Assembly: GCF_029227915.1 (NCBI RefSeq) | Contig: NC_079888.1 | Coordinates: forward strand, 8,787,001 to 8,851,000 | Reading direction: 5' to 3' | DNA: 64,000 bases | Origin: Hydractinia symbiolongicarpus | Taxonomy: Eukaryota; Cnidaria; Hydrozoa; Anthoathecata; Hydractiniidae | Shown: one piece after another, positions 46,018 to 59,227 of the stretch | Layout: each line of letters opens with the position of its first letter | How positions within the stretch are numbered: position 1 is the first letter of the stretch | The notes under the pieces: model-generated | Databases searched by the model: none | What the model saw: only the letters and a program-made list of their open reading frames with translations | Told to the model about the DNA's origin: nothing | Made by a program: the position numbers and the translations under genes

Positions 46018-49000
46018 GAACCCATCTCGTTATTGAAACTTTTATTACGAGCCTTGGGGAAAGGTGAAATGCCTCTACGAGCCCACTGGTTTTGACAGCC
46101 CTATAATAAAGCTTATATTTTATCGTTCTTATTTCTTTGTTTTAATATAAGTATACTAGACAAGCAAGGAATACCTGGGATGGAGAAATGTCTAACCTCA
46201 GCTCGCTATACGTCTGTTACCAATCAGATATTTTCACACTTTTAGCACACTTTTATTTCTTCAATGAATGTCAAAACACGGTGTTTACCAGTTTAAAAAT
46301 TCGAGAAAGAAAAACTCTCAAATCTCATCGTTTTATTGTTTCAATGTTTATGTCTTGCACCACGATGCTTGCCAATACTACATTTGTGTTAGTTACAATT
46401 TTTTTAACACTGTATTCTTTTGAAAACTTAAAAAAGAGGATTTTTCTTGTGAAAATGTTTTTATAACCGAAGGACGAAAAGAAGCTAGTGATAATTAAGA
46501 AAATAGAACACGTGACGAAGAAACAAAAGTATTGTAAAAAGCAACACTTTATTTTGGTCATGTACACAATCAGTTTCCTGAAATACATCCCAGGGGAAAA
46601 GAGGGATGATATTTTTAATAATTGGAAAGACAGAAGAATTGTTTTAGAAAACAATTAGTGGTAGTACCGAGGACATCTAAGCGTATGAAAGATGAGGTCA
46701 TTAAAATGTTAAATGGTAGCTACCAGAGAAAAATTGGTTTACCGAGTTTGAACCATTGAAAACTATTTAGATGTTGTAAACTGCGAAGGGTGTGAGGGTG
46801 TAACGTAAATAAAAAGAATTTACCTGCGGCTAATAAAAGACGGTAATTAATTCTTAATTGTGGTAATAAACTTCTTCAGGATAACTCTAGAATGTCTTTT
46901 TTTAAGTTTTGTTAAATTGATATTAACACCACTCCGTCAATTATTAAGAAGGATATGAATAAATTGTCAAGGTGGATATGAAAATGTCTTTCTATACGAT
47001 GACATTTGAAAATAAAAGTTGCCATATATGGTGTAAAAAAAACAAAACAGAATGAAATTTACAAAAAACTCACACGAGAAGCTTCATTCCATGTGCTTTT
47101 CTGAATAGCTAAGTAAATATTTTTCTTTTGAGAAACTTATTCTTTATTCTGTTTATTTATATATATTTTTTTGTTACATTCTGGCTTCACGAATCCTTCA
47201 CACGAAACGGAAGAACCAGGAACGGATTTATTCTACGCAAACTCGGTTGAATAAATATTTCTACTACCGTCAAAATCCTGTTACTTCTATTTTTAACTAT
47301 TCCGAGTGGCTTTGGACAAACACTGACCTGTAAATAATATTTTAATACCGGTTTTTGAAAACATTGAATCTTTAAAAGCTCCCAAAGAGAAAATATTTGT
47401 GAAAAGTTTTTAATTTACCTTTTTTTTTCAACCAATCAGATAATTTTTTTGGTAAAAAACGCTACGCAGATGTCTGACCTGCTTCTTTTCATCAATTTAC
47501 TAATTGACATAAATAAGCATAAATGATCATAAATTATCACGCTGAAATTAGTTCACACGTTATTGACAAAACATGCTCATTTAGAAAATTGTTTACTCGA
47601 AGTGTTTACATAAATGATTAAAGAAAAACCAGCTTAACCTAGTTGAAATGGCAACCTAGTACACAGCTCTCAAGTTTGACGTCGTATATCTTAACAGTAA
47701 ACGGTAATGCAAAAAATAGGAAAGAAAAAATTATATATATTAATTTTGCATTTGACGTTTAAAACAGAAGAAGGAGAAAATTATTTAGAAGAATATTAAA
47801 AAACTGTGTAATTGTATCAGAATCAAACTACTTTTAAATAAGATGTAGCTAGCATGACTATACTGCTTCTCTATGCTGCCTCTTCTTCCCACGTGACAGA
47901 AAGATTTCTTTTGTCTCTACTACTTTAGACTGGTTTTGTTCTTGTGATTTCAGTTGAAAATTGGATAGAATAGAAAACCAATGCAGATCCTTCTAAAGGA
48001 TTTTTTTGTGCCTGCTTACACATTTAGTGCAAAATGATAATGTAATCCACACAAGAGGACTCAGCAACAGTGTTTGGTCAGCCATAATGAAATGAACAAC
48101 GAAAAATATTTTAAACGCCCAATACATCTACTTTTTAAAGAAGTTTCAACATTCACGTTAGCATGCTCGGACATTTTTTTTTTAATTTGAACAATTGCAA
48201 GTATCTTTAATTTGCAGTGATAATGATACTTTCCCCTTTTAAAATCACTATTTTTGCTGCTTACAAAGAAAAGTAACATAATAGAAGTGGGTTATAATCA
48301 AACTTTCCAAAAATCGTTTTTCCTTTATTTTTTCTTCTTCAAAAAATATTGTAAAATTGGTTTATTAGTTTTATATCCAAAATTTTATTGGAATCTGCCT
48401 ATATAAATATTACATTATGAAGAATTACATCTTGTTTTGTTGTACTCGCTACTACTAAAGTAATTTTCACTTTTCATACAACTTATATGGAACAATTAAA
48501 CAAAAAATCACAAAACCGTGACGCAATGGTGTTGACGCAGTCAGCAAAAAAAAAAACAGAAAGCTAAAATAATATTGTCAGGATAAGCATTTTGTAAAAA
48601 GCTGGCAGAATCTTGTGTTTGCAAACAGTCATGTTTTAGTAATGACGTCATATCCTATTTTTAATATGTGACGTCATTTAACTAAGTGAACTTGGAAAAT
48701 AGTTGAAAGATATGAATAATGATTTAAAAATCTTTTTATGAAAAGAGATTCTTATTATATTGCAGTAAAAGACGTGTTATATTTATGACTAGCTCGAAAA
48801 ATATTTACAGGGTGAAGCACAAAGGATAGTATTCAGCAGTTTGATTTTAGGCAGAAAGTCGAACGTTAAAAATATGGCATTGTTAAGAGCTTCTTTCTCC
48901 AGTAGGACAAAATAAGGTGCAAATAAAACCCTGAAATATTAAATATTTTTGCACTTATTGAGCTCTCTCAGACATCCCCGCATATGGAACTATTTCTCTT

Positions 49001-51086
49001 GCCTGTTTTCTTAGCCTTTCTCTACCGTGCATACTTAATTACACCCTCCCCTACGCCCTACCCCACAATCCAAGAATAATAAGCTCCCCCCCCTGCCTTC
49101 GAATAAGCCTTCATGATGTTGACTTGACACTACGCTCACATTTTTTAGGCTAGTAACTTGCCTAGTTACTGAGCGATATTTTGTTTGAACATTTTGTACT
49201 AAACTGTTAAAATCTTAATACGAATTGCTTTTTGACACTAAAAATATATTTAAATCATAGTCTTACAAGTTGCCTATTTATTAGGCACCTTTCTAAAAGT
49301 CCCCTTTAAATCAGCCCCGACCCCGAAAATAATTAAATAATTTCTGACAAACAAGACTCTAAAAAGTTTAATCGAACTAATTTTTTCGATCCAATACGAA
49401 TTGGAGATAGATAGAGTTTAGGGAGATAGACAAGGTCTATATTGAAGAACTAGAGATACATGTTGATATCACGTGAAAGAGAAAGTTTTCGAAACAGATC
49501 AGTTAATCCGATTTTAATCTTAAAACTAAATCTAAAAAAAAGAACATATTTTACCTTTTCCTACCACCAAGGCAGATAACGACATGACGTTTCTCTGATA
49601 GAATTTCAAAATGCAAAAATTACTTAAAAATTCTTCTTTCTTCTTTATGAAAAAATAATATCTGTTAAACCTGATATCAGAATAGTTTAGACATTTTAGA
49701 ATTATAATAAAAACAAACAAATTTATATCCAGTTGTTAAAATATTAAAAAGCTTTTAAGACACATATAACCATGATTTAAACAACATGGGTTGTCATCAT
49801 GATGTTAAAAGAAGTTTCAATTTTAAAATTTGTGACTCACAAAAAAAAAGTGTTTTCGTCTTCAAAAGTTTGTTTACATTTTAAACAAACTAGGAAGCCA
49901 TGTTATGGAAGTGAATAATACAAAGAACATTTATGCAAATAACAACTATATACAGCTATTTTTACAGTCTCTTAACAGATATGTTAGATAACGAAGTATT
50001 AAATTATGGAAGAAAAGGGTCATCTACAAATTAAGAAGTATATGCTGAAAGCTAAAACAATATCTTCATGTTGGAAGAAAGAAATTCAATCTTTTCTCTA
50101 AGTTTTGTTTTTAACAATCACCTCTAGATTTAAGTTTAAAGGGGGTTGGATTATGACGTTCAAAACTTTGATCCTGTGAGCTTTGATGCCACAATATTTG
50201 TTCTTACATTCTTATGCTGCAAAAACGACCTCCCATACACCAAAAATGTTATTTTCATTAATTAGCTAATATTTCTATTTTTACACATTTATACAATAAT
50301 GTATATATAATGTAGCTACTATTCTATCCACTTTACGAAATTAATTTGTGCTGGAGGTTTCACGATATGGGGTAATAATTAAGAATGACCTATGCTGAGG
50401 CTCGACCGTTGTTCTATAATCTAATTTTTTTAATACTAAAAGTTTAAATAAAGGTTCAATTTATTGCTTATCAAGTAAACTGAACTTTATCCGCCCAAAG
50501 CAACAACGTAATGGGTCCAATCACAATCCGCGTTTCTTAATATTTTTTTGTTGAAAATTTAAAGCCCCAGATTTGATATTATAAGCTAAATAAGGCTTCG
50601 TGGATCCTACAATAAGAAAAATATAGTTTGCTCTCCTCTATTTCTATACTCCTAGATTACACGTAGCAAATTATGCTATAGAAAATTATGACTAGCTTAT
50701 TATTCTTTGATCTCAAATTTTACTTTTATTTGTCCATTCTATCATTTTTTTGTTTATCCTACAAATATACGAAGCTTCCAAATGCTAAAAATTGAGAATA
50801 ATGAGACTGAAACGAAACAAAACAATATTCTTAATAATTTTCTGTTTTTATAATTTTTAAGATGTTTACGCTTTCAAAGAAACCTTCTAAATACCTCCTA
50901 CAAATTTAAAATTAAGCAGTCTAAATAAAGCTAACCAATAAGGACAAAAAAAACTTTGTTGTTGCAAAAATCATATATTAACAAAAATTTTGCACGAACT
51001 CCTGAATGTATTGACTTTTGTTAGCTGTCAAACTTCTCATAACAGAACACCATATAAAGATTCTTTTCAAAACGGGGTGTAAATCA

Positions 51087-51135
51087 TGACACTATCTAAA
51101 CAATGACACTATCTAAACCGTGACACTATCTAAAG
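51087..51135. repeat. Three tandem copies of a 17-bp unit
   Basis: TGACACTATCTAAAC begins at 51087, 51104 and 51121, an exact 17-bp period with one or two changes. Confidence 0.8.
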
Positions 51136-54100
51136 TCAACGTAAAAACAATATCGTTAAAGGAAAAAAGAGAAAAAAGAAAAGAACAGTTCTATATTTCA
51201 TTTTGAGCTTATAATTTCCGCATTTAAGTTTCTGTCACGAGTTGAATAATGCTAGTCACGTTGTTTTCAATGCATTTGAATAGAAAGATGTTAATTAGCG
51301 CCTATTGTCCAGGCAAACAATAAAAAATCAATATAATTAAAAATTTACAAGATGAAATTTGTATGAGAAAACAAATTTGAACTGCAAGCTTGTATTGATA
51401 AGAAGCAGTTCGATTCTTTTAGAGTTCAGTTTTCTTATTAAGATTCCTTATACGTCATTGTTGCCGGAAGCCGACGTTGCCCTGTAATAGCCAATCAAAA
51501 TATTAGACGAAGAATATTAAGGTTGAATTCTTATTTTCGGGGCGAGAGCCTTAAAGTTTCTCTGTGTACTTTAATTTTTATGCAAAAAATTGTCGCTTTG
51601 ATCACCAAAATCTGGATTTACTGGGTGCTTTTTCTTTCTACCCAACTTCAATTTAATTCTCCTTTTCGTAATAAATTTAATTGCAATAGGGGAAGTGGAA
51701 TTTACGTCAGAATAATAAAGATAAACACACGATATCCAACCTAGGAAGATAAATGGATCCTTGATCCAACATATACCAACCATATCGACGAAAAATTAGT
51801 CGGAGATAAGTGACAAAATGTGTTTTGAGTGACGAAAAACTTTTCTCTACGGAATTTGTGTCAACAAAAATTTATCCGGACAAATGTGCTTAACAAAAGG
51901 AATGGACTTTCTTCGTAATTTTTTACCTAAAACCCTCCATCCATTGGCTAAGACATACCGATTTAAGATAAAACAATTTTGTCTGGGAAAAGTGAATAAT
52001 TTGTCAGTAACGAAAATAGATAAATAGTAAATGCATAAACACAAATTTTATCTATAACAAAATAGTTTCGTACCTGAGCTAGTTGTCTGTACTATTGTAA
52101 AAACCTTCTTTGCTATCTCTACCAACACAAGACACCCCTTCTAGTTTTATTAAAACCCTTAGGCCACCACGATAGCAATTTTCGCTCTCGTGTTAAAGAA
52201 ACATAAAGTGTCATTATGGGCGCCAAATTTGAGGTATCACGCAATGAAGAGATGACAGTTGTTCTTTTGTGCGGCACTAAGGGATTATATTACATGTATG
52301 GCATGTATATGTGTTGCAACAAAGATGGAAAACAAAGGTAATGATAATAATAAAAGTATACAGAATATGAGAATCACTTACGACTGTCACAGAATAATAC
52401 AAGTGTCTACATGATCAGACTTTCGAGTAAAGAAAAGAAAAGGTAAGGGACGGAGTAAAAATGAGAAACAAGTTTTTTTCTCCTTCATGGGGATTTTTTG
52501 CTGTATAATATATGAATTAAGAAAGGGATTTGGTACAAGAGCTACAGATGAGGGATGTGATAAATTTATCCCGGAAATAACGGGTTGCAATGAAAACAAT
52601 GATATAAGCTTTAAAATGGCAGCCCTGTTTTGCTTCAAAACAAAAAGGATGTCTAAAGAAACATCTATTTGAGAAATGACAAAAAACACAGCCACGGCAG
52701 TAATCAGACAAAACAAGTCCAAAACACCTGAAATCTTTATTGCAGAACGTATCCGCAAAGCTTTGGAGGCAAGAATGATAATGACAAGGTTTAGGGAGTT
52801 TCGAAATTAAAGTTTTATCTTCCTTATTTAAAAAATAAAATAAAATATGGAAATAAGGGTTTCTTATTGCGACTCTATAACGTCTATTAACCTCCTTAAA
52901 TCATTGGTGATTGGGTCGCACATTCTCTAATTATGTTTTTGCTTCTATTTTAAGTTATAATTTCATCAGACTTTTTTGTCGACACTTTTTTCCCGCCATT
53001 AAGTGGCGTCGGTAAGTTTGGGTTAGCGAGGTAAACTATAACATTCGAATGCGATCAAATGCATTTGGATTATTTACACGTTGAACATACAAGCATCCAC
53101 AAAATATATCAACACAAGGCGTCAACTTTCAAAGTTCATCCCCACAAATTATTATGTAGATCATTTTTGTACTAGTTAAACGCACAAAATACTTATGGCA
53201 AATGCGATACCTATTCGAAATCCCCGCACAAATTATCTCCGTTGATTTTTCCAAAGTTAACATCTAGTTGCCATGGTAATCATTACAAATCATTACTTTA
53301 TGTCAAAAATTGATATAAAAGTTGCTTATCGAACCTAAATAATACGTTAACCCTGGGTTTTACAAGAAACACTGTTTAAGAATCAATTTTTAAGCTCTGT
53401 CTACACTGAGAAAATACCTAATCAGCGTCGGAGCCCATGTACACGAAATACATGCCTGCACGAAAAACAGTGACTTGAACGATTTCACATATACTAAAAT
53501 CGCGTTACGAATTAGAAGTACAGTTTGCTACAGCTAATTTTAAATTGGTATTTCATAACAAATACGTGCATATAGGTTGCCGGGACAAAATATTATTAAA
53601 AGTGACGAAATATTATTCTTGGTGACAATGATTTTGACAGTCATAGGGATTTTATGGCAACTAACTAAAGTGTACTATGATCATGGCAAAACAATATTTA
53701 TTATTAAAAACGTGTGTACTAGATAAACAAAGGATCTTTTGTTTACAATAATTTAAAACTAAGAACGTCATAAAGTTTAGGGTCCATATTTCGGATATTT
53801 TGTTCTCGTCCATCTTCAAACTTGGACTCTTCCTGTTGACCAAAGCACTGTGAGATTATACACAAATAAATTTTAATAATATTACCTCACCGCGTTGCTC
53901 TTGCAACAAACTTAAATTAAAACTTCTATAGATCTCGTTCTTTCTTAACCTTTTCGTCTAATGCGGCAAATTAACCAGATATCCTTTCCAAGCGTCGTTT
54001 ATTTTCTTAGTTCTATGTTGTGATGTAATTTCTGTGTGTTAGAAAACGTCACTTTACGTTTGTTATTGATTTGCGCAGTAGATATTTTTGTGTGAGTGTC

Positions 54101-55479
54101 AACATTGATGTCATTATCGCAGTCTTTTTCGTTTCATATTACTCTCCGCAAATATCACTCTTCTCCTTAGATTTGGTAAAATGTACATGAAGGTGTAAGA
54201 ATTACTGAACGACAATTTTTATAGATATAAAAATAATTTTTACATAGAGGAATACGCGCCCTATATGCACATTAAGGTGCCATTTACGCTGATATGTACT
54301 ACAAAATACTTCCTGAAGGTGGTCATATTTACTCCGTCACGTGAGAGAATATGCAATGAAGTAAAATTAGCTTACAGCTGATCTACGTTTTCTATTCCTT
54401 TCGAAAATCCAAAAAATCTTCAAATAATTCACAAAAGCAATGTTAATCAATCCAAAACAATTTCAAAAGATTATTCCAGATAAAAAAGGTATTTCGAATT
54501 AGGAAAAAAAACAAACCACAAAATAAGAAGGAACGAACAAAAGACTTCGATTCATAGAACAAAAGAAGTAAAAAATCACCAGAAAGATATTGAGTCAAGT
54601 TGAAATATTTCGGGCGTACAAGTAGTTATATAAAGCCATTTCATTTCTACTCAGGAACTTACATAGTTATATTCCAACTCTCAAAGTGCTTAGTACAGGT
54701 AAACCATGTTGCACATCCATGTGCCTTATTGGCGTAATATCCTTTCCATAAAAATAATATCGCAACTTAAGTTTTTAACTTTGTTTAAGACTTATATAGT
54801 AAGAAAACATGATGATATAATAACACGAAAAACATATAAAAAAACAAACCATTTTTTTATTAGTTTATCTGTCGGACGGATTTTCGATGCTTTAAGGTGG
54901 TAGATAAAAAAGAAGGAAAGAACCTTTGGGTTTTATGTGTCAATTTTTATCTAGGGCGCTTTAGATGTTGTGAAAATAATAAGATTGTGGGATGCTTTCA
55001 GGAATAGCCTCATAGAAACTTTATCGATGATTTTTGAGTAATCTAATTTTTGCATTTTGAGCTAAATGCTATCGAAATTAACCAAATTAACAACGCATGT
55101 TTATTTTCATGTTGAATATCATAGGGACACTGAAAACTTTATAATGCTCAGCTGACGGACTGACCTGTCGGACGGACCCTTTTTGACAAATAATTATATT
55201 TTCAAAACATCATTTGAATGTGTTTTTCTATCGAAGATGGTTATCGCGCAGTTGAACTTGCTTAGCAATCAACAAAAGTTTAAGGTAGGTTAAAAAGAAT
55301 ACGTCTGTTCGTCAGAATTATCGATGAATAGAAAGCTAACTTTTGGTTTAATACCAACAATTTTTTGGACAAACATATTTATATTATCAATAATTAAAAT
55401 AAATTGGATATAGGAGCATCATTAAACATTGCATGATTGTAAATCCAAAATCAGAATTAGCAAAATTAAATCCCTCCGA

Positions 55480-55625
55480 CAGATTAATGTCTCGGAGTTA
55501 TTGTTCAAAGCAAGCAAGTGAAACCATTGCATGCATACGGGGTATTTTAACCAATCTTGGGTTTCATCATTATTCAAGTGTTTATTCAAACAGAAAGCAC
55601 ATGTGCTTCTAAATAGAGCTAATGA
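55480..55625 (-). pseudogene. Transposon-type Cys/His knuckle fragment
   Basis: The minus strand reads STCAFCLNKHLN followed by DETQDWLKYPVCMQWFH. The pattern C-X2-C...W-X-(C)-X2-C-X2-W-(F/Y)-H resembles the PHD-like zinc-binding tail found at the C-terminus of some transposases. The first Cys of the second pair is Tyr here (KYPVC) and the Cys after WFH is missing, so the module looks decayed. Confidence 0.4.
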
Positions 55626-55757
55626 ATAGAAATCACGGTCCACGTGTCCACACTTCTTTTTAGAGACGTATTTCTCAGTGTAACAAGCTTTCCTGCTGTT
55701 TGAAAGAAAAGAAATTGATATAATGACTTTCCTTGTGACATTTCTCATGTATTTTCA

Positions 55758-55897
55758 GTGCCGTAACCCCCCCCCCCCCCCCCTCATAATTTTCCTTTAA
55801 AAAAAAAAAGAAAGAAAGAGAGGAAGAAGAAAGAAAGAAAGAAAGAAAAGAAAGGAAGAGAGAAAGAGAGAGAAAGAGAAAGAGAGAGAGCCAGAAA
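55758..55897. repeat. Poly-C run and polypurine (GAAA/GA)n tract
   Basis: A pure C run of about 17 is followed by a short spacer and about 100 bp of purine-only AAAG/GAGA sequence. Mirror-like polypurine DNA of this kind can adopt triplex structure and is prone to assembly error. Confidence 0.8.
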
Positions 55898-56483
55898 GAA
55901 ATGAAAAACATGAAACAGATGTTCTACTCATGGTCAAAACCACTGAATGTTTTAAGGGGGATGGCAGCACATTTTAAAAAGTCCAAATGCGATGTAAATT
56001 TTGTGCCAGCACCCTAAAATCTTCTAGTGTTCTTATCATTTTTTATATTATTGTAGTCGTGTAATGTAAATATGTATCTCTTTCTATCTGACGGAAATAT
56101 TTATCTAAATTTTGATGCAAGTTAACAACGCAGCTTTTCTAAATTACAAAAATATCGAAACATTCATCATGATTTTTAACATTCAACATGAGATCGTTGA
56201 TGTCTGGAAGGGCATTTTCCGCCAATCTAGAGATGTCAATTTTAAAAATTTCCCACTCGGCGAGTAGACACTACATAAAGCAAAATTCATATATGTACTT
56301 TTTCTATATAGGCCCCCTCAATATTAAAATTGTGGTTAATACACTGATTTTGTAAATTTGTGTATTTTAAGGGACGCAGGAATAATTGGCTCTTTCAGAA
56401 GTGCATTTAAATTTTAGAACAGCGCCATTTATTGTAGGATAAAATTGGTTCACAGCCTCGTAGAATTTTTTAACTGAGTTGAT

Positions 56484-56649
56484 TACCTTATTTGTACAAA
56501 TTTTGGCAAACATTTAAAAAAATTAAATTTGGCGAGCATTTAATTTGGCGATGAATGAAAAAAATAAAATTTGATGGGCAATTAATTTAACGATTTCAGA
56601 CCAAAATATCCAAATTTAGTGCTCGCCAAAATTTGTACAAATAAGGTTA
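56484..56649. mobile_element. 166-bp MITE with 23-bp perfect inverted ends
   Basis: ACCTTATTTGTACAAATTTT followed by GGC at 56485-56507 is exactly repeated in inverted orientation at 56625-56647. Flanks are TTA on both sides, suggesting a TTA or TA target duplication. The interior has further GGCGAGC/GCTCGCC pairing. Confidence 0.82.
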
Positions 56650-56659
56650 TGACTTAGCC

Positions 56660-57435
56660 TGTTTTTACTTAACGGTACACTACACTTGTCACTGTGCCGC
56701 CTATACCGTGTATAGGCCCCTTTTTATGGTGGACTTTCGTATACTGCCATTTGATGACCAAATCCGGACGGTAGCTTGAAACAAGTATGAAAACGAATCT
56801 TGACCTAAATTGGGCTGCACAGCCATCGCTCCAAAGTATCACCTTCTTCAGCATTATATGTTTCTCTGTTTCTCGAATTGCAAAGTCAATACATGTCAGT
56901 GCTGCTATTCGTGAGTGATCACTGCTTTTTACTCACAACAATGATCAGGCGCTTTATTAATTTATTGCTACTACCAAAGTGGTAAGTACAAACTGTGAAA
57001 AGATTGAATGTTGACTGCCCGAAATACGCACTTTGGATTTCGTCTTGTTGCTTGTTGTTGTAGGAATCGCTGTAATCGACATGGACGGTCGCCTCACCTT
57101 GCTGAAAATTGGTTTTACAACAGATGTATGCAGCGACCTGCATGCGTTTTCGGTAAATGTGTTCCTTGAGACCTTAATCATTTCCCTTCGTCGTAAAATC
57201 CTTCTTGTTCCAAGCATTTCGTAACTATTTTAATCTTTTTGTCTTCTCAGATACACTTGGTAAAAGATATATTGACCCATTCATCATCACTCGATTCACT
57301 CGATATAGTTGATTTACTCGAAGACGAGTCGGCATCCCACAACTTGAGTATTTTGGAAGGCCAACAGTCCTCACAGACGATTTTCATGCACCTCGGATCA
57401 TCTGAATTGCAAGAATACCTCATCACGCGCATTTG
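56660..57435 (-). pseudogene. DDE-like transposase pseudogene (SDGCAAQF family)
   Basis: Pieces in order on the minus strand: a Cys-containing segment CMKIVCEDCWP (57432-57247); LKEHIYRKRMQVAAY, then ATVHVDYSDSYNNKQQDEIQ and SAYFGQSTFNLFT (57180-56990); and VILWSDGCAAQFRSRFVF, then IKWQYTKVHHKKGPI and GIGGTV (56854-56672). Asp in HVDY and in WSDGC are the likely first two catalytic acids. The usual GKGP(M/I)DGIGG reads GPIHGIGG, so a conserved Asp is His. At least three frameshifts are needed to read it. I associate the family with multicopy uncharacterised cnidarian proteins; the transposon superfamily name is not certain. Confidence 0.6.
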
Positions 57436-57759
57436 TCAGGTGACTAGATTTTGTTTCCTGACAGCTTTTGTCATCATTGCCGTGTTTTTGCATATTGCAC
57501 ACAAAGAAGTATCAGGGATCTCGCTGGTAAATGAACTGTTTCTTGCGTTTAATAAAGCGATAAAATATTTCAAAAGTAAAAATAACTTGAGCTTGACACT
57601 CTAGAAAAACATAGAAAAAGAACTGCTTAGGATTAGAAATCGATAAAACAAAGTATAAAAATTATGAATAAAGGAACCTCGCGCATTCAAATTTGCAATG
57701 GAATGTCTTCATGAGTTAGTTTTACTGGGAAAGTTAGTTTTTACTGGGAAAAAAGTAAT

Positions 57760-57920
57760 CCACCATTCATAAAAGAGTGATTTCAAGGGAGTAATAATTT
57801 TCGTGTGGAAGTAATAATTTCCTAGGAAATTACCACACCAGGAGTAATAATTTCCCAGGAAATTATTACTGGGGGAATAATTTTTTTCCGGGAGTAATTA
57901 TTTACGGTTACACCGGTCCA
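57760..57920. repeat. AGTAATAATTTCC short repeats with palindrome
   Basis: GGAGTAATAATTT variants recur four to five times and include the near-palindrome TAATAATTTCCCAGGAAATT (about 57843). Probably the end or interior of a small mobile element. Confidence 0.5.
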
Positions 57921-57989
57921 CTTTTAGGTTGCATGAAGTGTAAACAGCGCAAAAATTTAAACCATTTGAACCACCAGAACATCACGACA

Positions 57990-59227
57990 TCTACAAAACA
58001 TATAATCGTTCCAAGTTGGAAGAATGCTTTTTTATTTCTTTACTCAAGGATTTTGTCTTATTTCGATTTGCTTTGATCTTTTGTGACAACTCTACGTCTT
58101 TAACAAAAGAAAAGGCACGTATACGAACATACAACATTAAAAGGTCCTTCTAACAAGTTCAATGCAACCTCCTTTTTTACTGGGTCTTTACGTTTTTGTT
58201 GGACTCTTTTAAAATCACACAAGACACTGGGATCTTCTAACAGATGCTTCACAATTGCTTTGCTGTTGATCTCATTTTTAAAACTTTTGGTCACAAAACG
58301 AAAGTGTAGCTCTGCTGCCGTAAGAATACTATCCACAAACCACCACGATCTCCTGCATTTACCAGCTTATATTCAGTTTGTTCTTGGTCATCTTGTGATG
58401 CTTTACCAGCAAGTAAAAGAGCTAAACATTGTTGTTTATAAATGTTTTGTACTGATTTTTTTCAAAACGAAGACGTCTGTAAAAGGTCCCTAACACATAA
58501 CCACTCAGGTAACAGATTATCTGTTTTTCCTTATCTGTGATATTACTGGAAGGTTTGTAAGTGGCATTACATCATTTTCAATTTTACCACAAGATAAATG
58601 TGCCAACACATGGTTAGCAAGCTCCACACCCAAAAGCATACCACAGTTTTTTGTCAAAATTAGGACCAAAAGGATTTGCTGCTTCAGGTATGGCCTTGTA
58701 AAACTTTGGATAAGATCCCCGTTGTAAGCATCGATGACATGTCTAATTAATTGATACATTGGAAGAACAGCATCCAAAGAACCAACATTATAAACCTTAA
58801 ACTCTGCCATTAGTGAAGGTGGATAGCATTCATCATTGGAAAGTTTTACCACAGCATTTTCCATGCACCGTTTGAGAAAGAATTGATGTAACTTTTCCTC
58901 TGCTTGCTTTTTAGGAACGGAAGAATGGTTTTTACCTTCAACGTTGGAGCTATGTTTGGCGTTTTGATGTCGAGATAAACCCCGTTTGCCAAGATATATT
59001 TTGGAACACAAATCGCAGTTAAACGTTTCCACAGCTACTTTCGAGATATTATTAACATCTTCTGTGACTACTGATGTAAAATCAGAATTTTCTGCCAATA
59101 TATCCTCGTCAATTAAAGCCAAAACTGCTTTTAGATCATCGCCGACAAGGTAATCTTTATGCTGCGCAGCCATGTTTTTGTACTTTAATGCTTCTCTGCT
59201 CCGACCACCCCATTTTAAGTAACACAC
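57990..59227 (-). pseudogene. C2H2 zinc-finger multicopy-family protein, frameshifted
   Basis: The longest intact frame (59227-58517, 236 codons, no upstream ATG check possible) contains one C2H2 finger, FNCDLCSKIYLGKRGLSRHQ followed by NAKH, and then a helical region (ECYPPSLMAEFKVYNVGSLD). The reading continues in other frames through ITDKEKQIICYLSGYVLG, LALLLAGKASQDDQ, ELHFRFVTKSFKN, KKEVALNLLE and finally YVRIRAFSFVKDVELSQKI near 58080-58130. This domain order (finger, then a C-terminal L-Y-(I/V)-R-(V/I)-R-(A/S)-F-S-(F/Y) signature) matches an expanded uncharacterised family I know from cnidarian genomes. At least three frameshifts and one stop break it. Function is unknown. Confidence 0.6.

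Larger units (their letters stand above)
40340..54850. other. 14.5 kb with no supportable gene
   Basis: Open frames in this stretch are short and have noise-like composition. Things seen: a ~41-bp tandem repeat (42884-43060), a CAA/GTT microsatellite (45945-46017), a 17-bp triplet repeat (51087-51135) and a C-rich run near 49087. Two frames were weighed and not called: 44597-44764 (55 residues, several Cys, near a donor GGT|GTAAGT at 44788) and 46188-46466 (92 residues from a real ATG, hydrophobic near its end). Confidence 0.5.

Noticed and set aside
46188-46466. 92-residue frame with a real ATG and a hydrophobic stretch
   Set aside because: The opposite strand is open over the same DNA and composition is typical AT-rich noise; no splice or domain support.
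55675-55911. Ser/Leu/Phe-rich minus-strand frame
   Set aside because: It is the translation of the polypurine and poly-C tracts.
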